Assembly (NCBI GenBank): GCA_003280985.1
Contig: QCDH01000006.1
Span: 1-56,059 of the forward strand
Length of the DNA stretch: 56,059 bases
Origin: Prochlorococcus sp. AG-355-A18
GTDB taxonomy: Bacteria > Cyanobacteriota > Cyanobacteriia > PCC-6307 > Cyanobiaceae
Direction of reading: 5' to 3'
Below the pieces are notes generated by a model. That model made no database searches and was not told where the DNA came from. It saw only the letters and a program-made list of their open reading frames with translations. Positions 25,382-33,932 of the stretch are shown here, piece after piece; the stretch's first letter is position 1, and each line of letters begins with the position of its first letter. Position numbers and translations under genes: made by a program.

Positions 25382-27085
25382 TTATGATGAACAGCTGTAG
25401 TGAGATACTCCTCCATAGTTAAAAAACTGGCTTGGCTTTAGTTGATTATATTTTTGATCTATTTCTGAGGGTTGTTCTATATATGGATTGCTAAAGACAT
25501 CCTGTAATTCTTTGATTTTTTTGTAATTTCCTTTTTCAGCTTCTTCATATGCTGGAACGACCATCCATTCGCGCCAAGTATAGACTGGATTAAGGGATTT
25601 CATTGATGCTGATTTTGCTTTAATATTTCCCTCTTTCTTCAAGATTGATTGCCAGTTTTTAAGCCATACTTCCCATTTATTATTGAGCTCATCATTAATT
25701 GGAAAATAGAAACTGTCTTTTAAAGAATCTAAGTTATCAGGTATTTCAGAGAGTTTGCGGAACAAAATTGTATAGTCTGCTTTTGAAATAACCATGAGAT
25801 TAAAAAATTCATTTATTAGACTTTCGTTGTAATGTTCTAAACCAAGCTTGTTTGCCCACATTTTCTTCAACTCTTTGTTCATCAATTCTGAAAAATCCTT
25901 TTCGATTTGATCTAACTTTTCTTGATCTTGTTTGTTTTCTGAAAGTAACGGACTAAGAGAGGAACAGAATGTTTTAAAGTTGATTGCCGCAGCAGAAGGT
26001 TGGTTGAAAAATGAGAAATGTTCACCTCCACCTATCCATGGTTGAAATCTTGGATCAAATAATTCACAGAATCCAAAGGGGCCATAATCCAAGGTATAAC
26101 CACCAGCAGCACAATTATCACTATTGAAGTTACCCTGGCAATAACCAACTCGCATCCAGTTGGCTATTAGTGATATAAGTCTTGATCTGTATAAAGAAGC
26201 CAGTTTTATTATCTTACTTTCAATTTTAATCTCATATTCAATTTCATCTTTATAATTTCTATCAATAAGATGTTGAACTATCATCTTTAGTTCATTGAGT
26301 GCCTCATCATGCGCATTATTGCGAACTCGTCTTGCAAAAAGTTCAATCTGGCCTACACGTAAAAAAGATGGAGCGACTCTCGTAGTAATTGCCGCTAGAT
26401 TATCAATCATGATGTCAGGCTCAAAATACCTGGACCCTTTGGAATACCATGGTCTTCTAACTATTTCTGAACGTGAGACATAAAGTGTTAAAGATCTTGA
26501 GGTAGGGACTCCCAAGGCATCCATTAATTCCTGTGCGAGAAATTCTCGAACGCTAGATCTTAGGACAGCTCTACCATCTGCTCCTCGACAATAGGGAGTT
26601 GGACCTCCTCCTTTAAGTTGCATTTCCATTCTTTTCCCATTGAATAAACCTTCAAAAACAGAAATTGCTCTACCATCGCCATAACCATTGCCAGTTCCAA
26701 AAGGACATTGTTGGGTATATTCAGTCCCGTAAATTGATAATGCATAACCTGTTGCCCAACCAACAGGACTCATTGGATAATTAGCAACAGAAATATCCCC
26801 TGAGAAAAAACGACAAAAATTTTGGTCTTTAGTAAGATCTGAGCTTAGATTTAGTTCTTTAAAAAGTTTGTTGCTATGGGAAATATATTCTGGTTCTGGA
26901 ATAGCGGTTGGAACAACTGGTACGTAATGACCTGAATATACTGAACGCGGCTTATGATCATTTCCATCTTTTGTTGATTGAGGATCTGCTTTAAGAGAAT
27001 TTATAAAAGAATAGTCAGATAGTTGAGAAAATTCAGAAAAATTTTCTGTAAGCTTTCCCTTTAGTGAATCAGATTTTGTTGACAT
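25382..27085 (-). CDS. selO: SelO/YdiU family protein adenylyltransferase (AMPylator)
   Basis: 567 aa from the ATG at 27085. A pseudokinase-fold enzyme that transfers AMP to proteins in redox stress. Family motifs: GTGNGYGDGRAISVFEG, ELKGGGPTPYCRGADGRAVLRSS-type glycine-rich segment (GGGPTPYCRGADGRAVLRSS), VREFLAQELMDALGVPTSRSL, YCQGNFNSDNCAAGG with the metal-binding Asn/Asp, and LDYGPFGFCELFDP. Full length. Followed upstream by a 400-base gene-free gap. Confidence 0.9.
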   Translation of the reverse strand: MSTKSDSLKGKLTENFSEFSQLSDYSFINSLKADPQSTKDGNDHKPRSVYSGHYVPVVPTAIPEPEYISHSNKLFKELNLSSDLTKDQNFCRFFSGDISVANYPMSPVGWATGYALSIYGTEYTQQCPFGTGNGYGDGRAISVFEGLFNGKRMEMQLKGGGPTPYCRGADGRAVLRSSVREFLAQELMDALGVPTSRSLTLYVSRSEIVRRPWYSKGSRYFEPDIMIDNLAAITTRVAPSFLRVGQIELFARRVRNNAHDEALNELKMIVQHLIDRNYKDEIEYEIKIESKIIKLASLYRSRLISLIANWMRVGYCQGNFNSDNCAAGGYTLDYGPFGFCELFDPRFQPWIGGGEHFSFFNQPSAAAINFKTFCSSLSPLLSENKQDQEKLDQIEKDFSELMNKELKKMWANKLGLEHYNESLINEFFNLMVISKADYTILFRKLSEIPDNLDSLKDSFYFPINDELNNKWEVWLKNWQSILKKEGNIKAKSASMKSLNPVYTWREWMVVPAYEEAEKGNYKKIKELQDVFSNPYIEQPSEIDQKYNQLKPSQFFNYGGVSHYSCSS

Positions 27086-27088
27086 CAA

Positions 27089-27487
27089 ATTTGTTATCTA
27101 TTCTTGTAGGCGTTCAAATTTCTTTAAATTAAACATCTAAATGTATTTTATATAGATTCTATTAGGGATGGTTTTTGCCGACACGTTTGAGAAAAAATTG
27201 AAGTTAAAATTTAATACTTCATTAAAAAAAGTTCTGCAGTATATTTATTGTCTTGAAAAAACTTTTTGCCTCTGAAAAATTTCAAAAGGAAATTTTCATA
27301 ATATTTAGCCTTTAATAGAAGTCATTGGTAATACTTGTTTTTTTGATTAATTTTTTTATTTTGCTCAAAATTCTCAAAAAACATACAAGAAATTTAATAG
27401 CTTAAAGCTTTGGGCCTACCCCCTTATTTTTGCACTATATCGCAGTAAATTAATTCAATTTTATACATTATTATTTTTAATATATTT
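27089..27487. other. Gene-free intergenic region
   Basis: About 400 AT-rich bases between two minus-strand genes. I see no ORF above ~30 codons with sensible composition, no tRNA-like fold and no strong hairpin with a T-run. It probably holds the selO promoter and the 3' end of the transporter transcript. Confidence 0.5.
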
Positions 27488-28831
27488 TTAATTTACCCAG
27501 CCTTTGAGCAAATCGAACACACTAATAAATAGTCCAAAACCAATAATTGGGGGCGCAACCCACCTTGTCATAAATTTCAAATAACGTGTCGTTTTGATGC
27601 CTACTTTTGAATCACTAAGTTCTTCATTAAACTTTCCAGGTACTACCCATCCCATAAAGAAAGTAACCAAGAATCCACCAAAGATAAGTAATACACCTCC
27701 AAAAATCGAATCAATAGTTCCAAGAATGTTTAAGTTCAATGCAGAAGGTATGCCTGCTAAAAATAGGAAAAGAGTTATCAGCCAAACAGATTTTTCTCTT
27801 TTAAAACCAAATTTATCCATTAAAGAGGAAACTGGAACTTCCAATAATGAAACAGAGGAAGTTATTGCTGCTATATAAGCTAGTGCAAAAAATGCAACAG
27901 CTACTATTCTTCCAACCGCTCCATATGAACCAAGGCCCGTAGGAATTGATATAAATAAGGCACCAACTGTTGATTCAGAAATAGCATCACTTAAACCAAA
28001 TGTTAAAACAATAGGAAAAGTAATAAGTCCTGCCATAAGACCCACCAAAGTATCCAATGAAGCAACTCCAACACTTAGTTTTGGAAGGTTACTCTTTTTA
28101 TTTAAATAAGAAGCATAAGTCACCATAACTCCTATTCCTAAACTTAAAGAAAAGAAAGCTTGTGTAAAAGCATTTCTTATTGTTTGAGGGTTCCTTAATT
28201 CATCAAAGTCAAACTTAAACAAAAATGTTTTGTATCCTTCCCATGCGCCTGAAAGTGAAGTGGCCCATATTGCTAGCAATAGAAGAATTATAAAAAGTAT
28301 AGGCATAAAGAATCGTGTCACCTTTTCGATTCCTTTTTTTATCCCTGATGAAACTATTATTGCTGTAAGGACAAGACTTAATAGGTGCCCTAATAAAACA
28401 CTGCTACCACTACTAATTGAACCAAAGAAAGCTTCTGCTTCACTTAAATTTTTTGGTAATCCAAAAAATAATGAATGGAACAAGGTATCTGCGGTCCACC
28501 CCATTATGACTGAATAATATGATGCTATTCCCAAGGGAGCTATAAAGAAAAGAATTCCTAATGGATACCAATTTTTTCCAGCTAACTTTACTGGTGCAAG
28601 CAATGTGCTGGCAGTAGCGTTTCTTCCTAAAGCCATTTCAGCAACGAATACAGGAAGGCATACAATTAAAACGATTAGTATGTATAAAAGTACAAAAGCA
28701 GCACCTCCACCTTGAGAGGCTCTGTAGGCGAAACCCCAAAGGTTACCAAGACCTACTGCGCTACCAGCAGCTGCAAGAATGAATCCCAACTTACTAGTCC
28801 ATTGTTCTCTTGGAGAAATTTTTGAGTCCAA
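27488..28831 (-). CDS. Sodium-dependent symporter (SNF/NSS family)
   Basis: 447 aa with about eleven membrane helices. The N-terminal signature SPREQWTSKLGFILAAAGSAVGLGNLWGFAYRASQ with GGGAAFVLLY is diagnostic for bacterial neurotransmitter:sodium symporters (LeuT/TnaT type), which usually carry amino acids. The frame starts with TTG, and no ATG is available before the conserved region. The substrate cannot be read from the sequence. Confidence 0.9.
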   Translation of the reverse strand: MDSKISPREQWTSKLGFILAAAGSAVGLGNLWGFAYRASQGGGAAFVLLYILIVLIVCLPVFVAEMALGRNATASTLLAPVKLAGKNWYPLGILFFIAPLGIASYYSVIMGWTADTLFHSLFFGLPKNLSEAEAFFGSISSGSSVLLGHLLSLVLTAIIVSSGIKKGIEKVTRFFMPILFIILLLLAIWATSLSGAWEGYKTFLFKFDFDELRNPQTIRNAFTQAFFSLSLGIGVMVTYASYLNKKSNLPKLSVGVASLDTLVGLMAGLITFPIVLTFGLSDAISESTVGALFISIPTGLGSYGAVGRIVAVAFFALAYIAAITSSVSLLEVPVSSLMDKFGFKREKSVWLITLFLFLAGIPSALNLNILGTIDSIFGGVLLIFGGFLVTFFMGWVVPGKFNEELSDSKVGIKTTRYLKFMTRWVAPPIIGFGLFISVFDLLKGWVN

Positions 28832-28970
28832 ATTAAAATCTATTTTTTATAGTTGATTTATAACCCATAAATAATAATTAGTTAATACATTGCTTAATAA
28901 AAACTAATCTTTATTGAATTATTTTTTTTTGAAAAAAGATTTAAAATCTAAGAAACATTTTATTGCTGCT

Positions 28971-29252
28971 ATGACCATTGAAACGACTATTCTAGATTTT
29001 CAACTAAGTAATACGTTCGAACAATATGAATCTCACATGAATGCTGAGGAACAGCAGTCGATGTTTAAAGAAATGGGAGTTAAAACATTTTATATTGGGA
29101 AATCATTAGATGATCCTCAAAGGGCAACTGTAATTTTTCAAGGACCAGAAAATGTTCTTTACGATATTTTTATGAATCCTGAAACAAAACCTATTGTTGA
29201 AGCTTCAGGGCATATTTATGCGGGCACAAAAATAACTCGATGGATTTCTTGA
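28971..29252 (+). CDS. DUF3764 family protein, 93 aa
   Basis: The ATG at 28971 gives MTIETTILDFQLSNTFEQYESHMNAEEQQSMFKEMGVKTFYIGKSLDDPQRATVIFQGPENVLYDIFMNP. This is a small alpha/beta-barrel (antibiotic-monooxygenase-like) protein of marine cyanobacteria. The gene at 55964 is clearly the same family, and that at 41622 may be a distant relative. Function unknown. Confidence 0.75.
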   Translation: MTIETTILDFQLSNTFEQYESHMNAEEQQSMFKEMGVKTFYIGKSLDDPQRATVIFQGPENVLYDIFMNPETKPIVEASGHIYAGTKITRWIS

Positions 29253-29266
29253 AAAATAAATCTTTT

Positions 29267-29566
29267 ATGAATTATCAACTTTTAATTGAATCATATTCTT
29301 TTGGAACATCCCTTTCTGAGCAAGAAATAGAACTTTTAAGTCTTGAACTTGAAACTCAAATCATGAATATTAATATATCAACAGATTTTGGCTGTTTTAA
29401 ATCGGCCCCCACACATATTTGTGAAGGTCTAAATTTAAAAAAAGATACTTATTGGATTATGTGCCTTGCTGAAATATTAGATTTACATAAGCCCCCCCAA
29501 TTTGGAAAAACGAAAAGTGTGGAGGTTTTCGATTTACTTCTTGAAAAAGGACTTGTTATTGGTTAA
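29267..29566 (+). CDS. Small soluble protein, 99 aa, paralogue of 10920-11210
   Basis: MNYQLLIESYSFGTSLSEQEIELLSLELETQIMN... with a C-half (APTHICEGLNLKKDTYWIMCLAEILDLHKPP) matching the gene at 10920. An alternative ATG at 29240 overlaps the upstream DUF3764 gene by 13 bases. Probably in one transcript with DUF3764. Function unknown. Confidence 0.65.
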   Translation: MNYQLLIESYSFGTSLSEQEIELLSLELETQIMNINISTDFGCFKSAPTHICEGLNLKKDTYWIMCLAEILDLHKPPQFGKTKSVEVFDLLLEKGLVIG

Positions 29567-29634
29567 TTGTTTTAGTATTAAAAAAGTTGTCTTTTCTTTA
29601 TTTTGATAGCATTAACCTAGTGTCAGATAAATAA

Positions 29635-29990
29635 ATGAAAGATTCTAATGAATTGATATTGGGAGATATTATTAAGCTAACGAGATCAAGTGAAAAGAAA
29701 TTTAAACTAGGAAATTTTAAAGGGGCAATAGATGACAAAATGAAGGCTAATGAAATATTGAAATCCAAATCTTGTGATGAAAAAATTATTGAAAATATAT
29801 AGAAGAATTATCTAGTTTATATTCTTCAAAATTTGATCTTATATTCGATCATAAGCTGAAAATTGATGAAATAAAGAGAAATGAGATAGTAAAAATGTTG
29901 GAACAAAAAAGTAAGGAAATATTAAAAAATCTTGATTATAAAGGAGCAATAAAAGCCATTAGAAGGGCAGAAAAATATTTTTCAAATTAA
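29635..29990 (+). pseudogene. Small helical-repeat protein gene broken by a 2-base frameshift
   Basis: The first frame (55 aa, MKDSNELILGDIIKLTRSSEKKFKLGNFKGAIDD...) stops at TAG 29800-29802 inside ATATATAG. Dropping one TA unit would fuse it to a second frame ending at 29990 (EELSSLYSSKFDLIFDH...NLDYKGAIKAIRRAEKYFSN), giving ~117 aa. Both halves carry the same TPR-like phrase (GNFKGAIDDKMKA / LDYKGAIKAIRRA), which argues they belong together. It is either a real slip in a dinucleotide repeat or a sequencing error. Confidence 0.6.
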
Positions 29991-30119
29991 TATCAACCTA
30001 AATCTCTAAGTTTTTATAAGAGAAATTAAATTTATAAGTTTGAGTATAAAAAATAATGAAAGGGTTGATTTTTTTTCAGAATTCGTTTCTCTAAAGATAT
30101 ATCATTTTTGCTACTACTC

Positions 30120-30233
30120 ATGGTTATGCCCCAATCCACTTTGGAAAGCTTATTATTTTTTTTGATACTTTCTCTCGTTGCAACTTACATTGTTAATTTA
30201 AAGTATTCTTCAAAATTAAAAATACAGAAGTAG
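30120..30233 (+). CDS. Tiny membrane protein, 37 aa
   Basis: MVMPQSTLESLLFFLILSLVATYIVNLKYSSKLKIQK: one hydrophobic helix and a basic tail. Supported only by composition and an intact frame. Confidence 0.4.
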   Translation: MVMPQSTLESLLFFLILSLVATYIVNLKYSSKLKIQK

Positions 30234-30262
30234 TTTTAATTTATCTTTTGTCTTAATTAGAT

Positions 30263-30460
30263 TTATTTCCTTGGATCACTCCAAGTTTCTTTGTATAACC
30301 AGCTCAAAAAAGTAAGAGTAAGTATATTCCCAAATGCATAACTTATTCCTAATAATGGGTCATAAATATTGGCAATAATCGTCGACATTATAAAGATTAT
30401 TAACCCTGAAACAACCAAATCCTGAATAGGCAAATGGCTAAAATTTACCGAATTAATCAT
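30263..30460 (-). CDS. Small membrane protein, 65 aa, unknown
   Basis: Two hydrophobic segments (LVVSGLIIFIMSTIIANI and ISYAFGNILTLTFLSWLY) separated by YDPLLG, and a hydrophilic end KETWSDPRK. No family recognised. Confidence 0.5.
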   Translation of the reverse strand: MINSVNFSHLPIQDLVVSGLIIFIMSTIIANIYDPLLGISYAFGNILTLTFLSWLYKETWSDPRK

Positions 30461-30542
30461 TTGATAATTGTTTTTAATAGTTTAAATTAATTATAAAACC
30501 AACAAGTACCTTATTTATTTATAAGGCAATATCATCTAAGAT

Positions 30543-30773
30543 ATGAATAATTTTAGGATTGCTAAAATAATTGTAGTTTTTTCATCATTAACGTATTTGA
30601 GTGTTTCTTTTTTAAGAAATTATAATTCTCAAGAAAATATAGAAAAAAGATGTATCCTTAAATTTGAAAAAGATTTTACAAATAATTTGGAAACATCTCA
30701 TGAAGAATGGAATCAAATTTTAGATTTAGCTGATAACAATTATTTAAAATGTATGGGAATACCTCATTTTTAA
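30543..30773 (+). CDS. Small anchored or exported protein, 76 aa
   Basis: An N-terminal hydrophobic segment (RIAKIIVVFSSLTYLSVSFL) is followed by a soluble part with two Cys (EKRCILKF, YLKCMGIPHF) and acidic helices. It lies two bases upstream of the DUF2839 gene, suggesting an operon. Function unknown. Confidence 0.55.
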   Translation: MNNFRIAKIIVVFSSLTYLSVSFLRNYNSQENIEKRCILKFEKDFTNNLETSHEEWNQILDLADNNYLKCMGIPHF

Positions 30774-30775
30774 TT

Positions 30776-30991
30776 ATGGGAGAGGCAAAGAGAAGAAAAA
30801 ATTTAGGTATTCCGCCTAGAAAAAAAACTGAAGATATAAAATTGCCTCAACTTGATAAAAAAGCCATACAACAAAAAGTAAGGTCTACTTTGTATAAATA
30901 TCCAATTATCCCTTTTCTTTTTTATGGAGCTGCAATATTGATCCTAATCGGAGGTTTATTTTATGTTTTTAAATCCTTCAATATAGCTTAA
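30776..30991 (+). CDS. DUF2839 family membrane protein, 71 aa
   Basis: The start at 30776 is set by the family signature MGEAKRRKNLGIPPR at the very N-terminus. One membrane helix (IIPFLFYGAAILILIGGLFYVF) follows at the C-terminus. A paralogue is at 33196-33396. Restricted to cyanobacteria, function unknown. Confidence 0.8.
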   Translation: MGEAKRRKNLGIPPRKKTEDIKLPQLDKKAIQQKVRSTLYKYPIIPFLFYGAAILILIGGLFYVFKSFNIA

Positions 30992-31169
30992 TTCAAAGGA
31001 TTATTAATTTTGATATTTATGATTTTTTGGCATCATTAATAAAAAAACTTGAAGGATAATAAATGAGCAATTTTTATTGTGAAAATAATCAAAGAAATAA
31101 TATATAATAATTATTTACGATTGACACCATCTTTAGGTGCTGTAATTTTAGATTAAATTAAAACTATTT

Positions 31170-31304
31170 ATGAAAAAAATAAATAAAAAATATGCTGAAA
31201 TAATGCGTCAAGCTGATAATGCAGTTGGAAGAAAAGAAGTAGTTAGTTTATTAAAAAAAGCTGCAATAATTATGTCTAAATCTGAGGAAAACTTAGCTGC
31301 TTAA
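31170..31304 (+). CDS. Small basic protein, 44 aa, paralogue of 11323-11460
   Basis: MKKINKKYAEIMRQADNAVGRKEVVSLLKKAAIIMSKSEENLAA. Conservation with the copy at 11323 (KKYA, QA.N, GRKE..SL.K.A) supports a genuine gene. Helical, function unknown. Confidence 0.72.
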   Translation: MKKINKKYAEIMRQADNAVGRKEVVSLLKKAAIIMSKSEENLAA

Positions 31305-31313
31305 GTTAGAAAA

Positions 31314-31445
31314 CTATTTTATTAGGATAAATAAAACACCATAAAGAATGATTGATGAGGATGCAGCCATAATGATAAATGGTAGTATCATACCTGAGTT
31401 TAACCATCTTAAAAGTCTAATTTTTTTGTTAATTACTCTTGGCAT
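31314..31445 (-). CDS. Tiny membrane protein, 43 aa
   Basis: MPRVINKKIRLLRWLNSGMILPFIIMAASSSIILYGVLFILIK: a basic N-terminus and one long hydrophobic region with good positive-inside bias. It converges on the small gene at 31170. No family known to me. Confidence 0.5.
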   Translation of the reverse strand: MPRVINKKIRLLRWLNSGMILPFIIMAASSSIILYGVLFILIK

Positions 31446-31669
31446 TTTTTCTGAATCCCTTTATTGCAACCTAACTAGTAAATAAATGGTGTAAATGATT
31501 AATTAATCTTTTTAAATATCATTCTTTGGCTATTTTGGAATTTAATTTTTTAAAGAAAATTATTTTAATTTCGTACGAATTTTTATTTTGAAAGAAATTT
31601 TTAGGTAATTAATACCTTGTATTCTTCAAATTTATTATGCAAGATTTAGAAACATTAGATTTCTAAATA

Positions 31670-31945
31670 ATGATTGAAAATTTAAAAGATAGCCCTGAAG
31701 AATTTAAAGAATATGATTCGGAACTGTTACTTAAAATTCTAAATAAGACATCACTGGAGAATGAAAAAGGTGATGATAAAGAACTCTTTGTTGATGAAAA
31801 TTGGAAAATTAATTCAAAAAATATGAGTAATATAATTCCTTCAGATAATTCAAATTTGAAAAGAATATTATCGAATATTTTCCCAAATAAAAAAATAGTG
31901 ATTCAGGATAATAATGATGGGTCGCAAACAATTTTCTTATCCTAA
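31670..31945 (+). CDS. Small acidic protein, 91 aa, unknown
   Basis: Hydrophilic and Asn/Asp/Lys-rich (MIENLKDSPEEFKEYDSELLLKILNKTS...NIFPNKKIVIQDNNDGSQTIFLS). The last 25 residues look like a beta hairpin. No family assigned. Confidence 0.55.
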   Translation: MIENLKDSPEEFKEYDSELLLKILNKTSLENEKGDDKELFVDENWKINSKNMSNIIPSDNSNLKRILSNIFPNKKIVIQDNNDGSQTIFLS

Positions 31946-32059
31946 TTTAGGAAATATTAAAAACTTATTTATACTATCTATTCAATATTTATTTTTTTGA
32001 GAAAAATTTAGTAAAAATTACTCTCGCGGAATTTTTTTAAAGATGTTAATGTTCAATAA

Positions 32060-32117
32060 CGTTCATCCAAGTTTATATCTCTGGACGCATGAAATGGGAG
32101 TAGGGAACGGGATTCTC
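32060..32117 (+). promoter_or_regulatory. Glutamine riboswitch, Downstream-peptide type
   Basis: P1 CGTTC (32060-32064) pairs with GAACG (32105-32109). P2 TCCA (32066-32069) pairs with TGGA (32082-32085). The core GGACGCATGAAA follows. GGGAGT (32096-32101) can pair with ATTCTC (32112-32117) as the pseudoknot. Core bases CGTTCATC, CGCAT and GGGAACGGG match the copy at 12096-12152, while the paired arms differ in sequence but stay complementary. It ends 17 bases before a short ORF, the usual Downstream-peptide arrangement. Confidence 0.75.
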
Positions 32118-32134
32118 ATTAACTGCAAAAGACC

Positions 32135-32305
32135 ATGAATAACCTCTTACAAATAAGAGAAAAAATCAAAAGAGCCAATAGGGTATATGAAGCCCAACTT
32201 TTGGCTACTAAAAATGGAGAAGTTACTCCATACAGAAGATCCGTCTTTGAAGAAAGAATCAGGAAAACACAAAAAGAAATGAAATTGAAAGACTCAAAAA
32301 ATTAA
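32135..32305 (+). CDS. Short peptide downstream of a glutamine riboswitch, 56 aa
   Basis: MNNLLQIREKIKRANRVYEAQLLATKNGEVTPYRRSVFEERIRKTQKEMKLKDSKN: basic, helical, with a TPYRRSVFEERI segment. Short basic proteins behind this RNA class in cyanobacteria include the glutamine synthetase inactivating factors and PirA-like regulators. I cannot decide between these or something new. A terminator follows 25 bases after the stop, so it is monocistronic. Confidence 0.75.
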   Translation: MNNLLQIREKIKRANRVYEAQLLATKNGEVTPYRRSVFEERIRKTQKEMKLKDSKN

Positions 32306-32330
32306 ATTCTTTTTTGAAACTGATCAATTA

Positions 32331-32358
32331 AGAGGGGGTTTTAGCTCTCTCTTTTTTT
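32331..32358 (+). terminator. Terminator after the riboswitch-controlled peptide gene
   Basis: AGAGGG pairs with CTCTCT (one G-T pair) around an 8-base loop and is followed by seven T. Confidence 0.75.
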
Positions 32359-32497
32359 ATTTTTATAAAAACAAAGTAATCATTAATTTATTTTTTCGAT
32401 TATCGATTATTAAAAACAACATAATTTTGATGCTTTTACTATTGATTTAATTTATATAAATGGCAAATTTAATTCAGTAATTAAGAGTTAAACAAAT

Positions 32498-32788
32498 ATG
32501 TTTAAAGAGAAAAATAAACAAATTAAAATCTCACCCAATAAATCAAATTTAGATCAAGTTTTATGGTTTATAGAAAATTATTTGCCCCAAAAGAAAGATC
32601 AAGGTGTTCAAAAAAAATTGTATATGGATAATCTAGAAGCAGAGACTATTAATATATTTTCTAAATTAGCCTCTTCACGTTCTAAAACATTATTACCAAC
32701 TACAAAAAATACTACAATCTCTTTTACCTTTGGTAATTGGGCCTTGCCTTATCTGAAATTGCTGAAGAAAATAGGAATAGCTAAGTAA
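32498..32788 (+). CDS. Small basic protein, 96 aa, unknown
   Basis: MFKEKNKQIKISPNKSNLDQVLWFIENYLPQKKDQGVQKK...FTFGNWALPYLKLLKKIGIAK. Soluble, with aromatic residues near both helices. No family recognised. Confidence 0.5.
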   Translation: MFKEKNKQIKISPNKSNLDQVLWFIENYLPQKKDQGVQKKLYMDNLEAETINIFSKLASSRSKTLLPTTKNTTISFTFGNWALPYLKLLKKIGIAK

Positions 32789-32942
32789 GAAAATTGTAAT
32801 CCGATAGAACTAGATTTATCCCGCAAATAAAAATAAATAAAGATTAAAAAGTCTCAAAAAGTTCTTTTTGAAATTTAAGGAGGAATACTTACTTTACATA
32901 AAAAATACAATTGCTAAGTTTAAAATAAGAGATCTATTGATT

Positions 32943-33089
32943 ATGTTTCTAAATTATCTGCCCAGTGAAATGGTTGAAGTTGTTGGTTTGACAATGATTT
33001 TTTCATTTCTAGTTGGAACTATATTAATTTTGTTATTTACATCAGATCAGGCAAACACAAAGAATCTATATTTAAAGAAGGCTAAATAA
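32943..33089 (+). CDS. Small membrane protein, 48 aa
   Basis: The ATG at 32943 gives MFLNYLPSEMVEVVGLTMIFSFLVGTILILLFTSDQANTKNLYLKKAK with one membrane helix. The frame is open upstream to a TTG at 32868, and an AAGGAGG sequence at 32876-32882 is badly placed for either start. The exact N-terminus is unsure. Confidence 0.5.
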   Translation: MFLNYLPSEMVEVVGLTMIFSFLVGTILILLFTSDQANTKNLYLKKAK

Positions 33090-33195
33090 ATTTTAAATAA
33101 TTTATTTTTCTATAAAGGACCTCTGTTCTTAATAAAGTTTACTCGCAGGTGTAGAACATAATTTTTAATATTGATAAATAAATAAATTTAAGATT

Positions 33196-33396
33196 ATGGG
33201 CGAAGCTAAAAGAAGAGAAGAATTAGGATTACCACCTAGACCAAAAAAAAATGAATTAAATAAATCTGATAGATACCTTTCATGGCTTCCAATTACTAAA
33301 TCAAGAATTAAGAAATACCCTTATATGGGTGTAGCAACAATGGCACTAGGAGCGATAATTTTCTTAGTAAGTGGGGGAGCAAATAGGATTAATTAA
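33196..33396 (+). CDS. DUF2839 family membrane protein, 66 aa
   Basis: MGEAKRREELGLPPRPKKNE at the N-terminus is the family signature. A C-terminal membrane helix (YMGVATMALGAIIFLVSGG) follows. Paralogue of 30776-30991. Function unknown. Confidence 0.82.
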   Translation: MGEAKRREELGLPPRPKKNELNKSDRYLSWLPITKSRIKKYPYMGVATMALGAIIFLVSGGANRIN

Positions 33397-33428
33397 TTAA
33401 TTAAATTTTGGCTTGGCTTAGAATATAT

Positions 33429-33689
33429 CTAAGATTTTTTTTGTAATAGTTTAACGCCAGATATTATTGAGATTATTGAAGTTATACCTAGAAAAATCGA
33501 GTAAAAAGGTTGCAAATTAATAATGCCAAAATTACCTGTATGCCATTTTATTAACCAAAAAGCATCTATTCCTAGTGGCTGAAGAATACTATAAATAGTT
33601 CCAGATAAAATAGTAATTAGTAATGGGATTGCTGAAATTGCGGTTATTTTTCTGTGAATTTTTCTTTGATTTGCTTTTAATTTTTCCAT
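33429..33689 (-). CDS. Small membrane protein, 86 aa, PepSY-helix-like
   Basis: KIHRKITAISAIPLLITILSGTIYSIL is like the first helix of PepSY-associated membrane proteins (H-R/K.....PLL...SG). A second helix is FYSIFLGITSIISIISGVKLL. It starts directly after the stop of the DUF3721 gene. Family assignment is tentative. Confidence 0.6.
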   Translation of the reverse strand: MEKLKANQRKIHRKITAISAIPLLITILSGTIYSILQPLGIDAFWLIKWHTGNFGIINLQPFYSIFLGITSIISIISGVKLLQKKS

Positions 33690-33911
33690 CTATTTCCTCA
33701 AATAGATATGTAATTCTTTTTCGTTTTTGCACGGCATCCATTTATCTTGATTCTTATGTATTCCTTCGCAACCAAGTTCTAAAGATCTATTCTCGGCCTC
33801 CTCTTCAGAAAGAAATGTACCCCTCATATGTGCATGCGAATAACTATTGAAATTTAGAGATAAGGAAAATAAAAAAATAAAAAATTTAAAATTTCTAAGA
33901 AAAATATGCAT
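33690..33911 (-). CDS. DUF3721 family exported protein, 73 aa
   Basis: Signal peptide (MHIFLRNFKFFIFLFSLSLNFNSYSHA) followed by FLSEEEAENRSLELGCEGIHKNQDKWMPCKNEKEL. The EAE..A..LGC.G.H.....WMPC pattern is that of DUF3721, with two conserved Cys likely bonded in the periplasm. Sits in a minus-strand run with the DUF411 and MauE-like genes. Confidence 0.78.
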   Translation of the reverse strand: MHIFLRNFKFFIFLFSLSLNFNSYSHAHMRGTFLSEEEAENRSLELGCEGIHKNQDKWMPCKNEKELHIYLRK

Positions 33912-33932
33912 TATTTCAAATAAGTATTTGTA

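Noticed and set aside
32043-32138. 31-codon + frame whose stop overlaps the ATG at 32135
   Set aside because: It lies entirely over the riboswitch structure, so the ATGA overlap is more likely chance than coupling.
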